In this document: piece by piece, positions 51,160 to 63,806 of the stretch
How the letters are laid out: every line of letters starts with the position of its first letter
How positions within the stretch are numbered: position 1 is the stretch's first letter
The notes under the pieces: model-generated
What the model saw: the letters and a program-made list of their open reading frames with translations, nothing else
Told to the model about the DNA's origin: nothing
The model's database searches: none
Assembly (NCBI GenBank): GCA_905250885.1
Contig: CAJNOQ010000072.1
Coordinates: 18,529 to 82,528, forward strand
Source: Didymodactylos carnosus
Lineage: Eukaryota; Rotifera; Eurotatoria; Philodinida; Philodinidae
DNA: 64,000 nt
Reading direction: 5' to 3'
Program-made: the position numbers and the translations under genes

Positions 51160-51724
51160 CATCCTAAAAAAAAATGCGACTTCAGCGATGTGTCTACCTA
51201 GAAAAAGTGTCTTTTGTATGACTACATTGCGTCTTCAAAATAATAGACGTCTTCTATATGTCTTCAATGTGTCTACTGGTAGACATATAAAAGTCGCATA
51301 GAAGACATGTGAACCAGAAAGACGCTTAGTAGACACATCTTCCCGCCTTCCATGTGACTCTACTAAGTTTTTAATGTCTCACATGAAACGTCAACGTAAG
51401 AAGCCAATAAGACTAATAATTAATGTACCTGTATGGTTCAGTGATAAACACATTCGTCTGGTAAGCGAACAGACCAATGACAGGATCGAAAACTTTTTTT
51501 AATGTGTCTTTTCTAGACGACACATCAAAGCGATTTCAAAAGAGTCGCTAAAATACGGCTAAATGGCAACCGACTTCAGTGTCTTCCATGTGACTTAAAA
51601 GTAGACGGGTTGTTGTGACTATCACAGGTGGTCGCATGATGTGTCTTCCAAATAGGCACAATTATGCGACTAAATGGGAACCGACTTCTGCGTCTTCCTA
51701 GAAGTCGCATTTTTTTTTAGAGTG
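51160..51724. mobile_element. CACTA-like MITE with tRNA-like interior
   Basis: Ends read CATCCTAAAAAAAAATGCGA and, reverse-complemented, CACTCTAAAAAAAAATGCGA. TA flanks both sides (51158-51159, 51725-51726). Subterminal regions are full of GTCTTC, GTGTCTAC and GTCGCAT words in both orientations. The ends resemble those of the element at 48349-49058, but the internal words differ. A tRNA-like stretch lies in the middle. Confidence 0.7.
51427..51500 (+). other. tRNA-like sequence (Thr-GGT-like) with pol III boxes
   Basis: TGGTTCAGTGA (51434-51444) fits an A box and GGATCGAAAAC (51483-51493) a B box, at a spacing of 49 bases, followed at once by seven Ts, a pol III stop. Between them TTCGT-CTGGTAA-GCGAA makes a five-pair anticodon stem (one G-T) with a seven-base loop, U33-equivalent T, and GGT in the anticodon place. 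The T stem does not pair, the variable region is long and the 3' acceptor half is missing. So this is a degenerate tRNA or the head of a SINE, not a working tRNA. Confidence 0.35.
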
Positions 51725-52117
51725 TATAGAGTCGAATAGAATTCACATTTAAACTCGATGTGCTCAAATATTTTATATGAAAGTTATAAAAATTTGCATG
51801 TAAATTATTCATATATCTAGACTAATGTAGCAAAAAAGAAGTACACACTAATAGACGTAAGTCTTGTCAAGATACTATTTTTCGGATCGAGAAATATTTC
51901 ACGATTTGAAAGGAGTAACACAGGACAGTCATTCGATTCAAATAGTTTTAAATTTCATTCTATTCTAGGTTTTTTACTGATTATAATAATAAAAATTCTG
52001 TTTTATTATTTTAGTTATGTGAATAATTTATTCATTTATATTTTAAGAATACTCAGTGAATGATAAAGTCACGTTCAATATCCACATTATTATAATTCAT
52101 AGATAACATTAAATACC

Positions 52118-55100
52118 ATGTTTAGTCGTCGACAGCTTCGCCGTAGTGTACTGGCTGTTTGTTCGTTATCCGTATTGTTCGTTATTTGTTTAACGGTATT
52201 TCGTGAAAATATTTTACCATCAAAATCTATAGCAGCTGATGAAACATCATATCTGCAAAAAACAACTAATTTACATTCGCGTCATCATCATCATCATGAT
52301 CAAAATTATCAACATACAAAAAAACGAAATAAATCACAATATTCAGTTTTAAAGCCAAATAGAATGTTTATAGATATCGAACGAAATCGAGCCAATTTAT
52401 TACTATTACCACCAACAACACAAATACCACAATCTGTTGATCAAGTTAATAATCAACTACCATTAGGTCAACAAGTAGCACAATCACAAAGTAAGTCAGA
52501 ACAAATATTAATAAATTTTTGTGTTTCCAAAACACTTTTTTATTTCTCATATCTAACATCAATTATTGTATCATAGATATTAGTTTAAAATCATTCCGTG
52601 GTGTAATACAACGACATCAACTACACAATGAGAATCAATTATTAAAATCAAATCATATCATTAATGTTGATACATTTGAACAATATCAACCTCATCATTC
52701 TCAATTGCAGTATCGACAACGACCCCAAATAATACCATCATCTGACGAATATCAACCACCATTACCAAAGGTTGATATTATAAATACAACAAATTTAGAA
52801 CGTTTTATTCATCTTGATTTAAAAGGTGCCGCACCTAAAATCAATTATTTCAAACAATTATTTCCACTTTTAAAACAGTTAGGTGCTACTGGACTCTTAA
52901 TTGAATATGAAGACATGTTTCCATTTAAAGGAAAATTAAAATCGATTGTACACGGAAAACATTATACAGAAACAGATATTCAACAATTATTAGAAACGGC
53001 AAAAGAAAATAATTTAAAAGTCATGCCACTATTACAAACATATGGACATTTGGAATATGTATTAAAATTAAAAGAATTTATGCATTTGAGAGAAGATGTA
53101 CGATATCCTCAAGTTATAACTCCATGTTTAAAAGAATCTTACACTGTTCTGTTTGGTAAGTATAAGTAAAGTGTATATTACACTCGATCTATCTAAATTC
53201 AAAAGATATTCATCCTCTGAAAACTATTACTTATGAGAAAAATTATATATGAGAAATTTTCTATATGAGATTTATGAGACTCTAAATGGATATACATCTT
53301 CTCTAAATGTAGAAGAAAAAAAATCAGAAGAAAAACAAAATTCCATAGTAATCATTCTACTTAATTTAGAAATCTTAAAAGATTTCTTTAAAGTTAGCAA
53401 GCTGTTGGTATTTCAACTTGTATTTCACTTAAAAATTTTGTCTTTTCTTAGATATGTTAGATCAAATGCTCAATCTTCATCCCGACATCGATTATTTACA
53501 TTTGGGTTGTGATGAAGTCTATTATCGATTAGTACATCCAGCATGTCTGAAATTAAATTTTAAAGATGAATCTGATCTTTTCATAAGGTATCTACTAATT
53601 TTAAAATATAGTACAGAAAAAAAAGAGCAGAACAAAAAAAGCACATGTTATTGGTCAAAATTCTCGAAGCCTTCATTTCTTATAATGATGATGATGAAAC
53701 TTAAAATAAATGATCAAATTTTGATTAAATGAACGCTTAGAAATAAATATAATAACAGTTTTTCATAGAAAAAAAAAACAAACCCAAAATACTCTCCATG
53801 TCCAGAAATCATTTTCAACCTTTGTCGCATTATACTTATCCAAACACTTTTTCATCTGTATAACACACATATAAAAATCCATCATCATCTTTAAATTCTG
53901 CATACAACTGTTCCATTGTTGAACTCAAAGTTGGTTGACATAAATTTTTTCCCAAATAAAAGAAGAGTGCATGCTCGGATCGTAGTCGTAATCGTTTTCG
54001 AATATTATAGGCAAATTGTCCAAATGATAATTCATTTGGAACTAAATATTTTTCATGTTCAAGACGATGTCGAATATCCATTGTTGTTGTTGTTGAGGAT
54101 AAATCGGAGGAAGATGCTGATGTTGTAAATGATTTGAATAATGAATAGTTCATATTGGAAATAGTCAATGATGATCGATCATTATTATTTGATTGAATAA
54201 TAACAGGTACACGATCAGGATATCGACGTTTAATACGATCCGATTCTTGAATTCGATTTAATAGTAAATTTTGTTGTTTATAATGCCAGTTCATCGTTAA
54301 TTGTGGACTATCTGTACGAATGATTTGGATCGAATGATCAATATTACCACCTACTTGTTATTACGGGCATAAGTCTTTTTTCTCTTTTTCTTTTTTTATT
54401 ACATGTTCAAAAAAGGTTTTTTTGACAGTTTCAAGTTATAAATGATCTGATCGGTTGAATTATGCAATAATAATACGGTATGTATGTAATAATAGTTAAA
54501 ATATACGTACAATACGAACGTAAAAGAATTTTTTTTTATGGGAGTGAGCGTTTTATTGTATTTTTTAAACAAAAAAAAATTTTGTATTAAATCTAAGTGG
54601 TGTTAGAAGCTATTCAAGGATTGATGGTGCCATTTCATTGATGAATGAATGTAAATGATTGAATATACGTAATAATTCTTTTAACTTTATCGATATCATG
54701 CACGATTTGTACGTGTTTTTATTATTTTTCTCTTCTTGTTCTAATTTTACTCAATAAGTAAATATCATTTTGACAAGCTTGTGTGATACTTCTTTATTCT
54801 ATTAGAATATATGATAATTTGTTATTAATTTGAAAAGATAGATGACATTTTTCAGTTAAATGTTAACTAAAAAGAACACCCCCAATATTTACTTGATAAA
54901 ACCGCAAATGAACTCCTACATGTTTTGTTTCATATGTTGTTCTAATACAAGATAGTGTATAATACTGAAACTGGTATATACAAATCATATTGAAAGTTCT
55001 TTAAAGTTTCCAACTGTCATTTCATCTTGTTTATCATCTAAGTTGAATATACCTTTTAACAAAAAGAAAAATATATATTCTTGTATTTAGACATGTAACG

Positions 55101-56359
55101 AAAATCGCCAAATATGTTAAGTCAAAGAAACCGAATATAAAATTGCTCATATGGCATGATATGATATCACAGTTATACGGTGAAACGACTAATGTAAGTT
55201 TTAACAGAGAAAAAATTCAACTCAATCAAATTAAATTCCTTATCTATTGAATAGATGACTGCATTAACCGAACTTGTTATACCAATGGTGTGGGCGTATG
55301 TTGACGATGTTACAACATGGTTTGATGATATATTTTGGGCTAGGTAGCTGAAAATAGTGGATATATTTAGACTATTTTTTGTATTTTTATTTTGTTTAAT
55401 TTTTAGACTGTCCTATTTTCGCGAAATATGGGTATCAAGCTCCTACAAAGGATCATCTGGTGAACTAGCACTTCTATCCTATGTTGGACATTATTATCGA
55501 AATCAAGAATCGTGGTTGAGAGCTATGCATCACGCAAACAAACAACATTTTATCAATTTTAAAGGAGTAGCGATTACGGGATGGTCAAGGTAAATTTTTA
55601 CTTACTTTTTTAATAACTTATTCGGACTCAAATTCAAATAAAAACGATGATAAATCTTATAAACATACATTCATTTCATTATAGATACGATCACTTTTTA
55701 TCATTATGTGAACTAATGCCGTCTGCAATTCCCTCACTAGCATACGCGTTATATACAGCTCGATATGGTCAGATCACGTCGGTGAGCAATAATACTATTG
55801 GACGTCAAATACTCGGTTGTAGTCAGATACCGATATGGGAAAAAACACAATATCCAACATATATTACTTGTACATTTCCAGGTATGTATTTCTTGAAAGT
55901 TTAGAAAATTAAGATATATTTCTATTTAATATTTGTTTAGGTCACGAATTATATGAGGTCATGTTTCAATATGAGGGATTAGCAAAACAATATGATGAGG
56001 TCATGTCATTTACTAAACTGTATGTAAATGATTTGCATCTTCGTTATAATTTTATTCATTATAAACGTGCTCAAGAGTGTCAAAATAAACTTGCCTATCT
56101 TGATGAACAAATGGAGCGTTTTATCGATACGTTTCAACAAGTATGCACGCTCTATTTCACCCCCGATGTGGCCATTGAATGGTTACAAACATATTTTATG
56201 AGATCAATGAATGAAGTTAGAAATAGATTACAGTTTATTGAAAGAGCATTAAAAACACAAACATATTGGCAACCAAGACCTATTCCAAATATCACAAAAT
56301 TAGTGCATGTAAAAAAGTATAGTAAAGCCAATAATAATCTAGAAAGGATAAATCAATGA
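52118..56359 (+). CDS. HEXD: HEXD-type membrane-anchored beta-N-acetylhexosaminidase
   Basis: Eight exons: 52118-52490, 52577-53155, 53452-53587, 55091-55193, 55255-55343, 55407-55589, 55685-55881, 55941-56359 (TGA); 692 residues, all phases agree. An N-terminal signal-anchor (SVLAVCSLSVLFVICLTVF, about residues 11-29) and a His/Gln-rich stem of about 170 residues place the enzyme in the Golgi/ER lumen or at the surface. The GH20 domain begins near residue 198 with RFIHLDLKGAAPK, then GLLIEYEDMFPFKG and TYGHLEYVLK. The catalytic Asp-Glu pair is in HLGCDEVYY (exon 3), and substrate-pocket regions follow: LLIWHDM, FREIWVSSSYKG, AITGWSRYDHF. It matches hexosaminidase D rather than lysosomal HEXA/B. 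Intron 3 (53588-55090) is about 15-20 times longer than the others and holds an antisense Atg8-like gene. Confidence 0.92.
53836..54294 (-). CDS. Intronless Atg8/GABARAP-like gene nested in HEXD intron 3
   Basis: 152 residues, ATG at 54294, TAA at 53836-53838. Atg8-family ubiquitin-like signatures in order: IKRRYPDRVPVII (about 21-33), KYLVPNELSFGQFAYNIRKR (82-101), ALFFYLGKN (109-117), TMEQLYAEFKDDDGFLYVCY (126-145), and a C-terminal FG. Atg8 proteins are joined through their C-terminal Gly to phosphatidylethanolamine on autophagosome membranes. Two oddities. A Ser/Thr/Asn-rich insertion of about 35 residues (about 36-80) replaces the short loop after the first block. The frame stops right at the Gly, so no Atg4 trimming would be needed. 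The usual family length is 115-125. It has no introns and lies antisense inside another gene, so a retrocopy is likely, though no poly-A trace is seen. The frame is open for 20 codons upstream of the ATG. Confidence 0.88.
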   Translation of the reverse strand: MNWHYKQQNLLLNRIQESDRIKRRYPDRVPVIIQSNNNDRSSLTISNMNYSLFKSFTTSASSSDLSSTTTTMDIRHRLEHEKYLVPNELSFGQFAYNIRKRLRLRSEHALFFYLGKNLCQPTLSSTMEQLYAEFKDDDGFLYVCYTDEKVFG

Positions 56360-56446
56360 TCTTTAAAATGTATTTAACGTCGAATGAATATTTGTGTCTA
56401 GTCAAAATTTTAGTTATTACTGAATGATTTTTAGAATCAAAGTCTT

Positions 56447-56492
<46 letters not shown>

Positions 56493-58922
56493 ATAAACTT
56501 TGAAAGTAGAACAAATTTATGATTTTATTTTCACTCTAAATTTTTAAGATAGATCAGCTCACTTTATCCAATGAAAATATCATTGTCTATTGAGAATAAT
56601 AGTGTCCATATATATAAATAGGACTGTCGTTTAAATCAATCTTGTTAAGAAATTTAAACGAATTCGCCTAAGAGTATAGAGAAAATTTGTTATTTTATTA
56701 ACGTAAGAAAAACAGTAAATTAGCGTGCCTTATGTAACCACTCTGTTAGCGTAATGTATGATACCATGTTCCATTTTTTTACTGTTTTGTTATCTGTAAT
56801 ATTTTTTACATTGTTATTCAATTACATCAAAAAATGTCGTTAAATTTTCATCTAATTATTCATTCGATATGACAGAAGATAATGTCTGTTAAACTTATTT
56901 CATCTTGTCTCAAAATAAAAACAAAATACTCACATCCGTCCTTTTCTACGATCAAAAGTCGAAGGGACAGTTGTATTCTTTTTCCTCTTTTTCTATGACA
57001 TTCCAGGTGTGTGTTTGACGTATTTAATGTTGTGTGCTAATTGATAGTTCGTTTTGTATATAAAATTATTGATTATGATTGTTATTTTGTTTTTTCTACT
57101 TTTAGAAAACTTAATGAAAAGGTTCTATTTTTTTGTTATTGTTTTTTATATGTCATTCATCAAACACAGTGATAATAATTGAAAATTTCTTAAGAAATCA
57201 GCAGTAAATAAGCAATAAAAGAAAGACCTGTACATATTCAATATAATAGATATATGTATTGACGATAAACAACAGGTTCAGGCAATGTTTATCATGATAA
57301 ATGAATAAATTTTGAAAATAAATATATTCGCTACTTTTTTGAATATTCATTATTAAATTAAATTTTTCTTTCTTCGAAATAACTGCAAGCGAGTAGATAT
57401 TATAAGCATTCAAACAGTCGCTGTCAAGTGCATGTTTTCTCATATATGGATAGAACAATTATACGTTGTGGATGTAATTTAAAACAATTAGGTGTTATTT
57501 ATGATTGCATAAGCACAGAGAAAAAAGCAAAATGGACAAACACTTATGACTGATGAAGGTAAAAGGATGGTCAGAAGTTAATAATATGATGTTCAATAAA
57601 AATGATGTTTCCTTGTTTATTCTTATACATTGAACAGAAACAGAACTATCAACCTCGAGTGATAAATATGAGATTAATCGTTAGAATAATGGTCCCGGAA
57701 TATTACTATGAAGTAATGAATCCGACAAAACAGTCGTTTATTTGCATAGTACGTATATTCTTGCGAATATGTCATGTATTCTCCTAGTTTACAAGCAACT
57801 CCAAATCTTGGATTGAGTAATCAAGGCAGCCGATATCGGTACAGATCAGAAAGATAGTTTTCTAAAATTAGACTCGTGCCCATACATCTCCAATTTTCGA
57901 ACAATTTTGCAGAGCTCTATCAACAGTACAATATTTCTACTATTATCTATAAAATAAAATAGTGGCCGCGGTTATTTTTTGAATAACTTTTGACAGGAAT
58001 GAGATAGAGACCTGCGATTTTCAGTATTTGATAGACAAGACCTGTACGCATCTTTCTACAACCAAAAATGATTTTTGAAGTGAAAACCTGTAATAAGCGA
58101 AATAACCCATTTTAAAAAATTTACACCTCAGTCAAAATCCATCCAACCTACTTCGGAATCTCAGGAAATACTCTATTTTATCTACAGCATACTGTAAAGC
58201 TCAATAAATATTAAAAAAATCCACAGAAAATACTTTACTTGCTAGAAAGGTTTCTCAGAAACCTTTGGGATATTTAACAAACTCATGTGTCTGAAATGAG
58301 GATTCGAAACCCAAAGTGCAGAAACTTTACAAATGCGGTAAAACAAGGTGTTTTTCAATCCAGTTGAAGAATCCTTCTTACCTGGCAGCTTTTTAATCAA
58401 TATGTGAAAGTCATACGCACTTTCCAAATTTGGCTAATATCAAACAAGAGAGATCTGACAAATACCTTATAAACTGGTCTACTGCTTCATTCTTATCTCG
58501 TGATAGCCACAAGTGGTTAAATCACTTATATATATTTTTTTTTGAAGATTGTAAAAATATCTAGATACATACAGAGAAATGTAGAAGAAGAAGTGTACGG
58601 AGGACAAATCAAAAACAAAAATCGATATTTCTGTTCAATAAACAAACAAACCAACAAACATAACTAGACAGAGAAAAAGAGAGAAAAAAGAAAAGCAACG
58701 AATTAAAAAAACATTATAATGAATAGAGAACAACAATAAGTCATCTGTCTTTCAGCTGAACTCTTACACTTGAAAACCAAAAAAGAAAACAAACATGAGT
58801 TAAAAGCGAGAAAAAAACCCTGGAAACAAAGACATGCTCATCTTCCACGAATAAAAGATAGACATAGATAAACAAAAAACGATCGAAGGTTTGTTTTCAT
58901 TTTAAATAATTGATCCCACCTC
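56360..58922. other. Spacer between HEXD and importin alpha
   Basis: The two genes converge here. It contains an (AT)n run at 56449-56489. No other gene recognised; the 3' UTRs of both genes should lie at its edges. Confidence 0.4.
56449..56489. repeat. (AT)n microsatellite
   Basis: About 20 uninterrupted AT units, about 90 bases after the HEXD stop. Confidence 0.95.
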
Positions 58923-59668
58923 TTAAAACTCAATTTTTTCATTTGGAACAGTTTGATTACTAAATGAAAATTCATCTTCAGTACAAGGTGCTTGTCCATT
59001 TGTTGATAGGTCTTCATCCTAAAGCAAAAGAAAAATTAATATATTCGTTGAAATAAACCAAGACTTGTCTCATTACTGCCAAGTAAGGTTTATCTGTTAA
59101 AAGTTTAGAGACTTTCTTACCGTTTCTGTTGAATAATATTTTTCGATAATATTAAAAGCTTGTTGATAAATGTCTTGATTTGGATGGTTTTGTAAATTTT
59201 CAATTTTGTCCAAGCCTAGAATTAGTAGACAAAAAGTATTAGATTCTTCATTCGTAGAATTTTTCGAGATAAGCAAAAGAACACTAATGTTGTTCTCCTT
59301 GAAAATACTCATATTATTGTGCTAGACGTATTTTGTTAAAACGTTTTCACAATAAACTAAAGATGATTCATACCTCCACATCCTTCTATTTCAGTTGTGA
59401 CGTAATCAAGTCTGTCTGTTGTTGTTTGTTTCAGAATGTTATGAACAGCATCGAGGCAAACTTGAAGTACTTGGGCGTCTTGTTGTTGCAATAAATTACT
59501 AAATAAACATACCATATCACATATTATTTATTATTTAGGTTCATTTTTTTCTCACCATAGTGGAGATATGACACCTTGCTCAACTACATAGGCAACTTGT
59601 TCCGACGTCCCGCTCAATGTTAAGTTACTTATACACCATGCCGCTTCTTTTTGGGTTTGAAATTCACC
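58923..59668 (-). CDS. KPNA3/4: Importin alpha (KPNA3/4-like), last four exons
   Basis: Minus-strand exons 59556-59668, 59374-59498, 59121-59215, 58923-59018 (TAA); phases agree, 142 visible residues. [19 protein letters not shown] is the armadillo-repeat core, with the Trp-Asn pairing motif altered at this late repeat. [20 protein letters not shown] and [20 protein letters not shown] match the last ARM repeat, and the tail ends in an acidic stretch. Importin alpha carries nuclear-localisation-signal cargo with importin beta. The overall pattern fits the alpha-3/4 subfamily. The IBB domain and the first eight or so ARM repeats are not in the window. Upstream of 59668 the intron holds a foldback element and then a LINE, so either the intron exceeds 4.3 kb or the gene is cut off here. 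Confidence 0.88.
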
Positions 59669-59731
59669 CTTAAAAATATATAGAACAGTATGAAGAAAAA
59701 TAACGAGAGGATGTTGAATAATAAGACCGAT

Positions 59732-60751
59732 AATAAGACCGTTTTTTTGCCCACAGTAATTTTGACTTTTTCCAGCTTAAACGTGTCACAATGATGTCTA
59801 GAACATACTATACCACTAAGTTTCACGAAATTTCGGTGTGGGATTTTTGACGCTTAGAATACCCTTAGCATTTTCAGAAAATTTTTCTCATAATTCCAGA
59901 AAATGAACTTGATGCAATTTTTTCACGAATATCACCTTTAAAACTGAAAAAGACATCATTTTCACTGTGAAAATCAAGTTTTACTACTTAGAGGTTACAT
60001 ATTCTTGAATATTCATATTACCATCGATATTAAGAAGCATTTTTGATGTTTTAAAAACAATCTGAAATGTGCAAAAGTGTTTGCTCTATCTGGTCCATGA
60101 GATTTTAAATCTTGAGCTTATATGAGTTATTTCATTCAAAAGAGTAAAAAACTGAAAATATTCTGTATTCAACCATATCGTCGAGAATGCTAAGCCTTTA
60201 TTTGATTTTGAACCAATGCCTAATGTATATGAATCGATGTAATTTTTCAATACCTACAACGTACCTTTCATTTTTCATTAAATTGAAAAATAAAAGGTAT
60301 CTCACGGCAAAGTTTCAAAAATACTCGAGAAACGAGCAAGTTTTGGGTGGTATCTGCTAAACTTCGTCACCAAAACAACATTTAACTTAAGAGTGAATTC
60401 AATACTCGGAATCTACGTGAAATCTTCGTGTATCTCATTCGAAGATCGGAGATCTCAGTCTGGAATTTACTTTTGCCTTTATTAGAGGGGACCAACTCTG
60501 AAATTTTCAGGCAAAAACTTGAACTTTCAGAAAACTTATGAAATGTGCCTCCTTCCCACTCCATTTTCATGTAGACTCCGAGTATTGAATTTATTCTTAC
60601 GTTAAACGTTGTTTTGATCGGAATACTAACGGTCAAAAATCTCATACCGAAATTTCATGAAACCTAACGGTGTAATATGTTTCAGACATCACTCTGACAC
60701 GTTTTATGTCGGAAAAAGTCGAAATTGTTGTGAGCATAAAAACGGTCTTAT
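59732..60751. mobile_element. Foldback element in importin alpha intron
   Basis: Arms of about 120 bases (59732-59855 and 60632-60751) are inverted copies beginning AATAAGACCGTTTTT at both ends and running through GAAATTTCGGT. A second inverted pair is nested at about 60363-60420 and 60560-60620, sharing AATTCAATACTCGGA and its complement. Non-coding; no host exon was recognised inside. Confidence 0.7.
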
Positions 60752-60879
60752 TATCCCATATCGTTTCAAAGAGTCGGAGCAATCTTTTTTTAGTGATACA
60801 ATTTGTCGACATAAGATGCTTGCCTCTTACAGTAAATTTTAGTAATTGTGGGAACTCTAAATTCGGAATCCATCAAAAG

Positions 60880-63806
60880 GTTTCAGCAAAGGGTCAACAA
60901 ATTCGTACATCGCGGGCGGATGTATTTTTTTTGTATGTCTCTCTCTCTCTAACAAAATTTGCTCTAACTCGTAATCTCTATACGTCTAAATCTACTTTTA
61001 CTCAAAAAACTGAATACTTCACATCACGTCAGGCCAATGCAATGAAACCAGCCATCTTATAAGATCTATAATTTATTGTTAATAAAGAAATTGTTAAAAA
61101 TAATGTTTAAGTTGCACTCAATGATCCTCAAATCCGGCAACAAATAGCGCCCTTGAGTTCCAATGTTGATGAAAATGCTGTTGTTGATATATTATATAGT
61201 GGTGTAATGAAATCTATTGAAAAACGTTTATTATCAAGAGAAACACGCATAGCCAACATTGAACAAAATTAAGTTGTTATGAGAAATGATATGAATAAGC
61301 GTGAGCGTCATTCGAAACAGTTTAATTTGCGTTTTATCGGGACTCCGGAAAACGAAGAACCAATGAAGGCAATAGTAACATTATCACAAACTGTAGGAAT
61401 AAGCGATTTATTAAAACAAAATATTGACATTTCACATAGATTAGGTGCTAAGAAAGAAGAAAAACATCATGTTGTTATTTATTACTTATTTCCATTCACA
61501 TCCCAAGCGTCATGCACTATTAGTGAAAAGAAAAGATATTAAACAAACACCTAATATGGTTTTATATGAAAATCTAACAAGAATTGATCAACAAACACTT
61601 GACGAAGTGCGCCCACATTTGGATGTAACTGATAAAAAATATGTGTTTACAAGGAATGGTAGCGTGATGTATAAGTATGAGGAAAATAAGGTTGCTTTCA
61701 TTAATACATTTGAAGATATTGATTATTATGTTTTATAGTAAGCTGGTTCTCCCACACCGCCTTCTTCCTACATGTTTTTTATTTCTTTTGTCCATTATAT
61801 ATGCTTTACTATTTATCTTCCTCTTATCAGCTTGCTGATATTAGGTAGATCAGCTGTTTGCTATATCTTTAACATATGTCCATATAAATATTACGAGTCG
61901 AGCACATGTGATTATATGATAACAAAAAATTATCCTTCGTTTTTTTTCCTTTTGTGATAATATAACTGCAAAATGTGTGTTTATCAAAATATATTTATTT
62001 AATAATGACTAGTAACGATCAACATAATCAGAGACTAATAATGAAAACTTTTTACTACGTAAAACGAGGAGTATTGTGAGTGTATTTGATGAGGATAATA
62101 GTGGAGCATCTTACGCTGCAAAAGTTATAACATTTGATTTGTTGACTAATTATATATTACAGTACAATCCACCAGTAGCTGTAATTGTAGAGAGCTGACT
62201 TACTGTCAACGATTTAGACACAGAATTACTAATTTCTTGATATCAACCATCATTGAGAAAAGATAGAGTGGGAAAAACAGGCGGATGAATCCTTGCATAT
62301 GGTTTATCTTGCATGCGTTTCTTTAAAATAGAAAATTTCCTATTCAGACTCTGTTCTGTTCAATAAAACTTTTCACATAAAACATTTATTGTAACAGCAT
62401 GCTATCGTCCAGATTGGACAAAATGTAAGCTTTATTGTAAGATTTATTCTTCACTTAAGAAACAGTTTAATAACACTAAGAACGAAATCAATTTATAAGT
62501 TTAGTGATACGGGATTTTAATGCTCATTGTTATGAGTGGTGTCAAACAAAACCATCAACCACTAAAAAAACACTTTTTCGATTTTTCGACTGAGGCACAA
62601 CTCTTCTAGCTGATAGATAATCCAACAAGATTAGATTCATGTTTTGATTTAATCTTATCTTATTGTTGATATTCCAAACAAAAGTATCACATTAAAATCA
62701 AATGATAAACCATGGTTTACAGAGTTGAGAGAGATGAGTATTAAAAAAACATGAGTTATACAAAATAAGTTGTAGACATAAAAGCCAAACAACAGTGAAA
62801 GATTATTTGGAGGCATCAAAAAAAGTCTGAACGCGCTTGTCGGAAAGCAAAGTAACGTACTTTAGAAAATTGTCATCAGAAATAAATTCATCATCTAAAA
62901 GATAGTGGGGTATGATCAGAAGTAGTGTCTATAAAGAGGCAATTATGTCCATTTCTCTATTACTTGATAAAACAAAAAATGAATCTGTTTGTGACTCGGC
63001 TGTAAAAGCTGAACTATTAAATAATCACTTAACAGATGGCTGCACAAAGTCCTTAACTGAACTAAATGACAACCCCACTATTCAACTTAAACAAACCTGG
63101 TATTCCATGTTTACCTTCCTAATTCATAAATCAGAAGTATTTGAACTTTTAAGTAAGACTGATTATAGTAAAGCTAATGCTCCTGGTATTTCCAGAAGGA
63201 TTTTGAAAGAGGCGACACCCATTGTTACTTCGGTTATAACGTATTTATTCAATGAATCATTGATATTTTTCTGAATTTAAAGTAGGTTTTTTTTTCTGAA
63301 GCTTTAAAGTAGGTTGTAGTTTTAAGTCTGGTGATTGTCATAATACGTCAAATTATCGTCCCCTTACTCTTTTACCAACCCTTTCAAAAATTCTCGAACG
63401 CTTCATACATTGCAAATTGTATGGGTATTTAACTTGCTTTGAACTCCTTAGCCGGAATCAGTCTGATTTTCAACGGAGTGATTCAACAGTAAATCAGTTA
63501 GTTGCCATTATTCACGAAATATTATTAGCATTTGATGACAACATCTTGGCTGTTTTTCTACATTTTCGCAAGGCATTTGATAATGTATGGCACAAAGGAT
63601 TATTGATGAAACTAGAGGTAAGACAAAAGTGTCTTCTCCCTTGCTAAACTGGTTTTCCAGTTATCTGTCCGTCAGAGAGATTGTGACTATGAATAAAGGT
63701 GTTACATCACATGCGAAGATTAATAGGGGCTTGCCGTAGGGTAGTGTTTTCGGTTCTCTTTTGTTTTTAATCTATATAGATGACATAATGGAACATCTAT
63801 CGGGTG
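60880..63806 (+). mobile_element. Degenerate non-LTR retrotransposon (LINE, Jockey/CR1-like)
   Basis: ORF1-like region about 61100-61738: RETRIANIEQ, a stop, QFNLRFIGTPENEEP, then a frameshift near 61470 and NMVLYENLTRIDQQTLDEVR, typical of LINE ORF1 proteins with an RRM/CTD core. The ORF2 region from about 62000 shows an APE endonuclease relic (NPPVAVIVES, FIVTACYRPDW) with many stops. The reverse transcriptase follows: APGISRRILKEATP, NYRPLTLLPTLSKILERF, NQSDFQRSDSTVNQLVAI and LHFRKAFDNVWHKGLLMKL (63535-63615), then GSLLFLIYIDDI. The catalytic Asp of block A (usual FLDF) is His here, and the FADD block is missing because sequence similarity stops near 63806. Dead copy, antisense to importin alpha. 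Confidence 0.8.

Noticed and set aside
53249-53451. Open frame across HEXD intron 2
   Set aside because: The intron 53156-53451 has good GT and AG ends and joining the exons keeps the GH20 sequence; the read-through adds no family similarity.
58290-58330. GATTCGAAACCC resembling a tRNA T arm
   Set aside because: No matching A box, anticodon stem or acceptor stem at the required distance.
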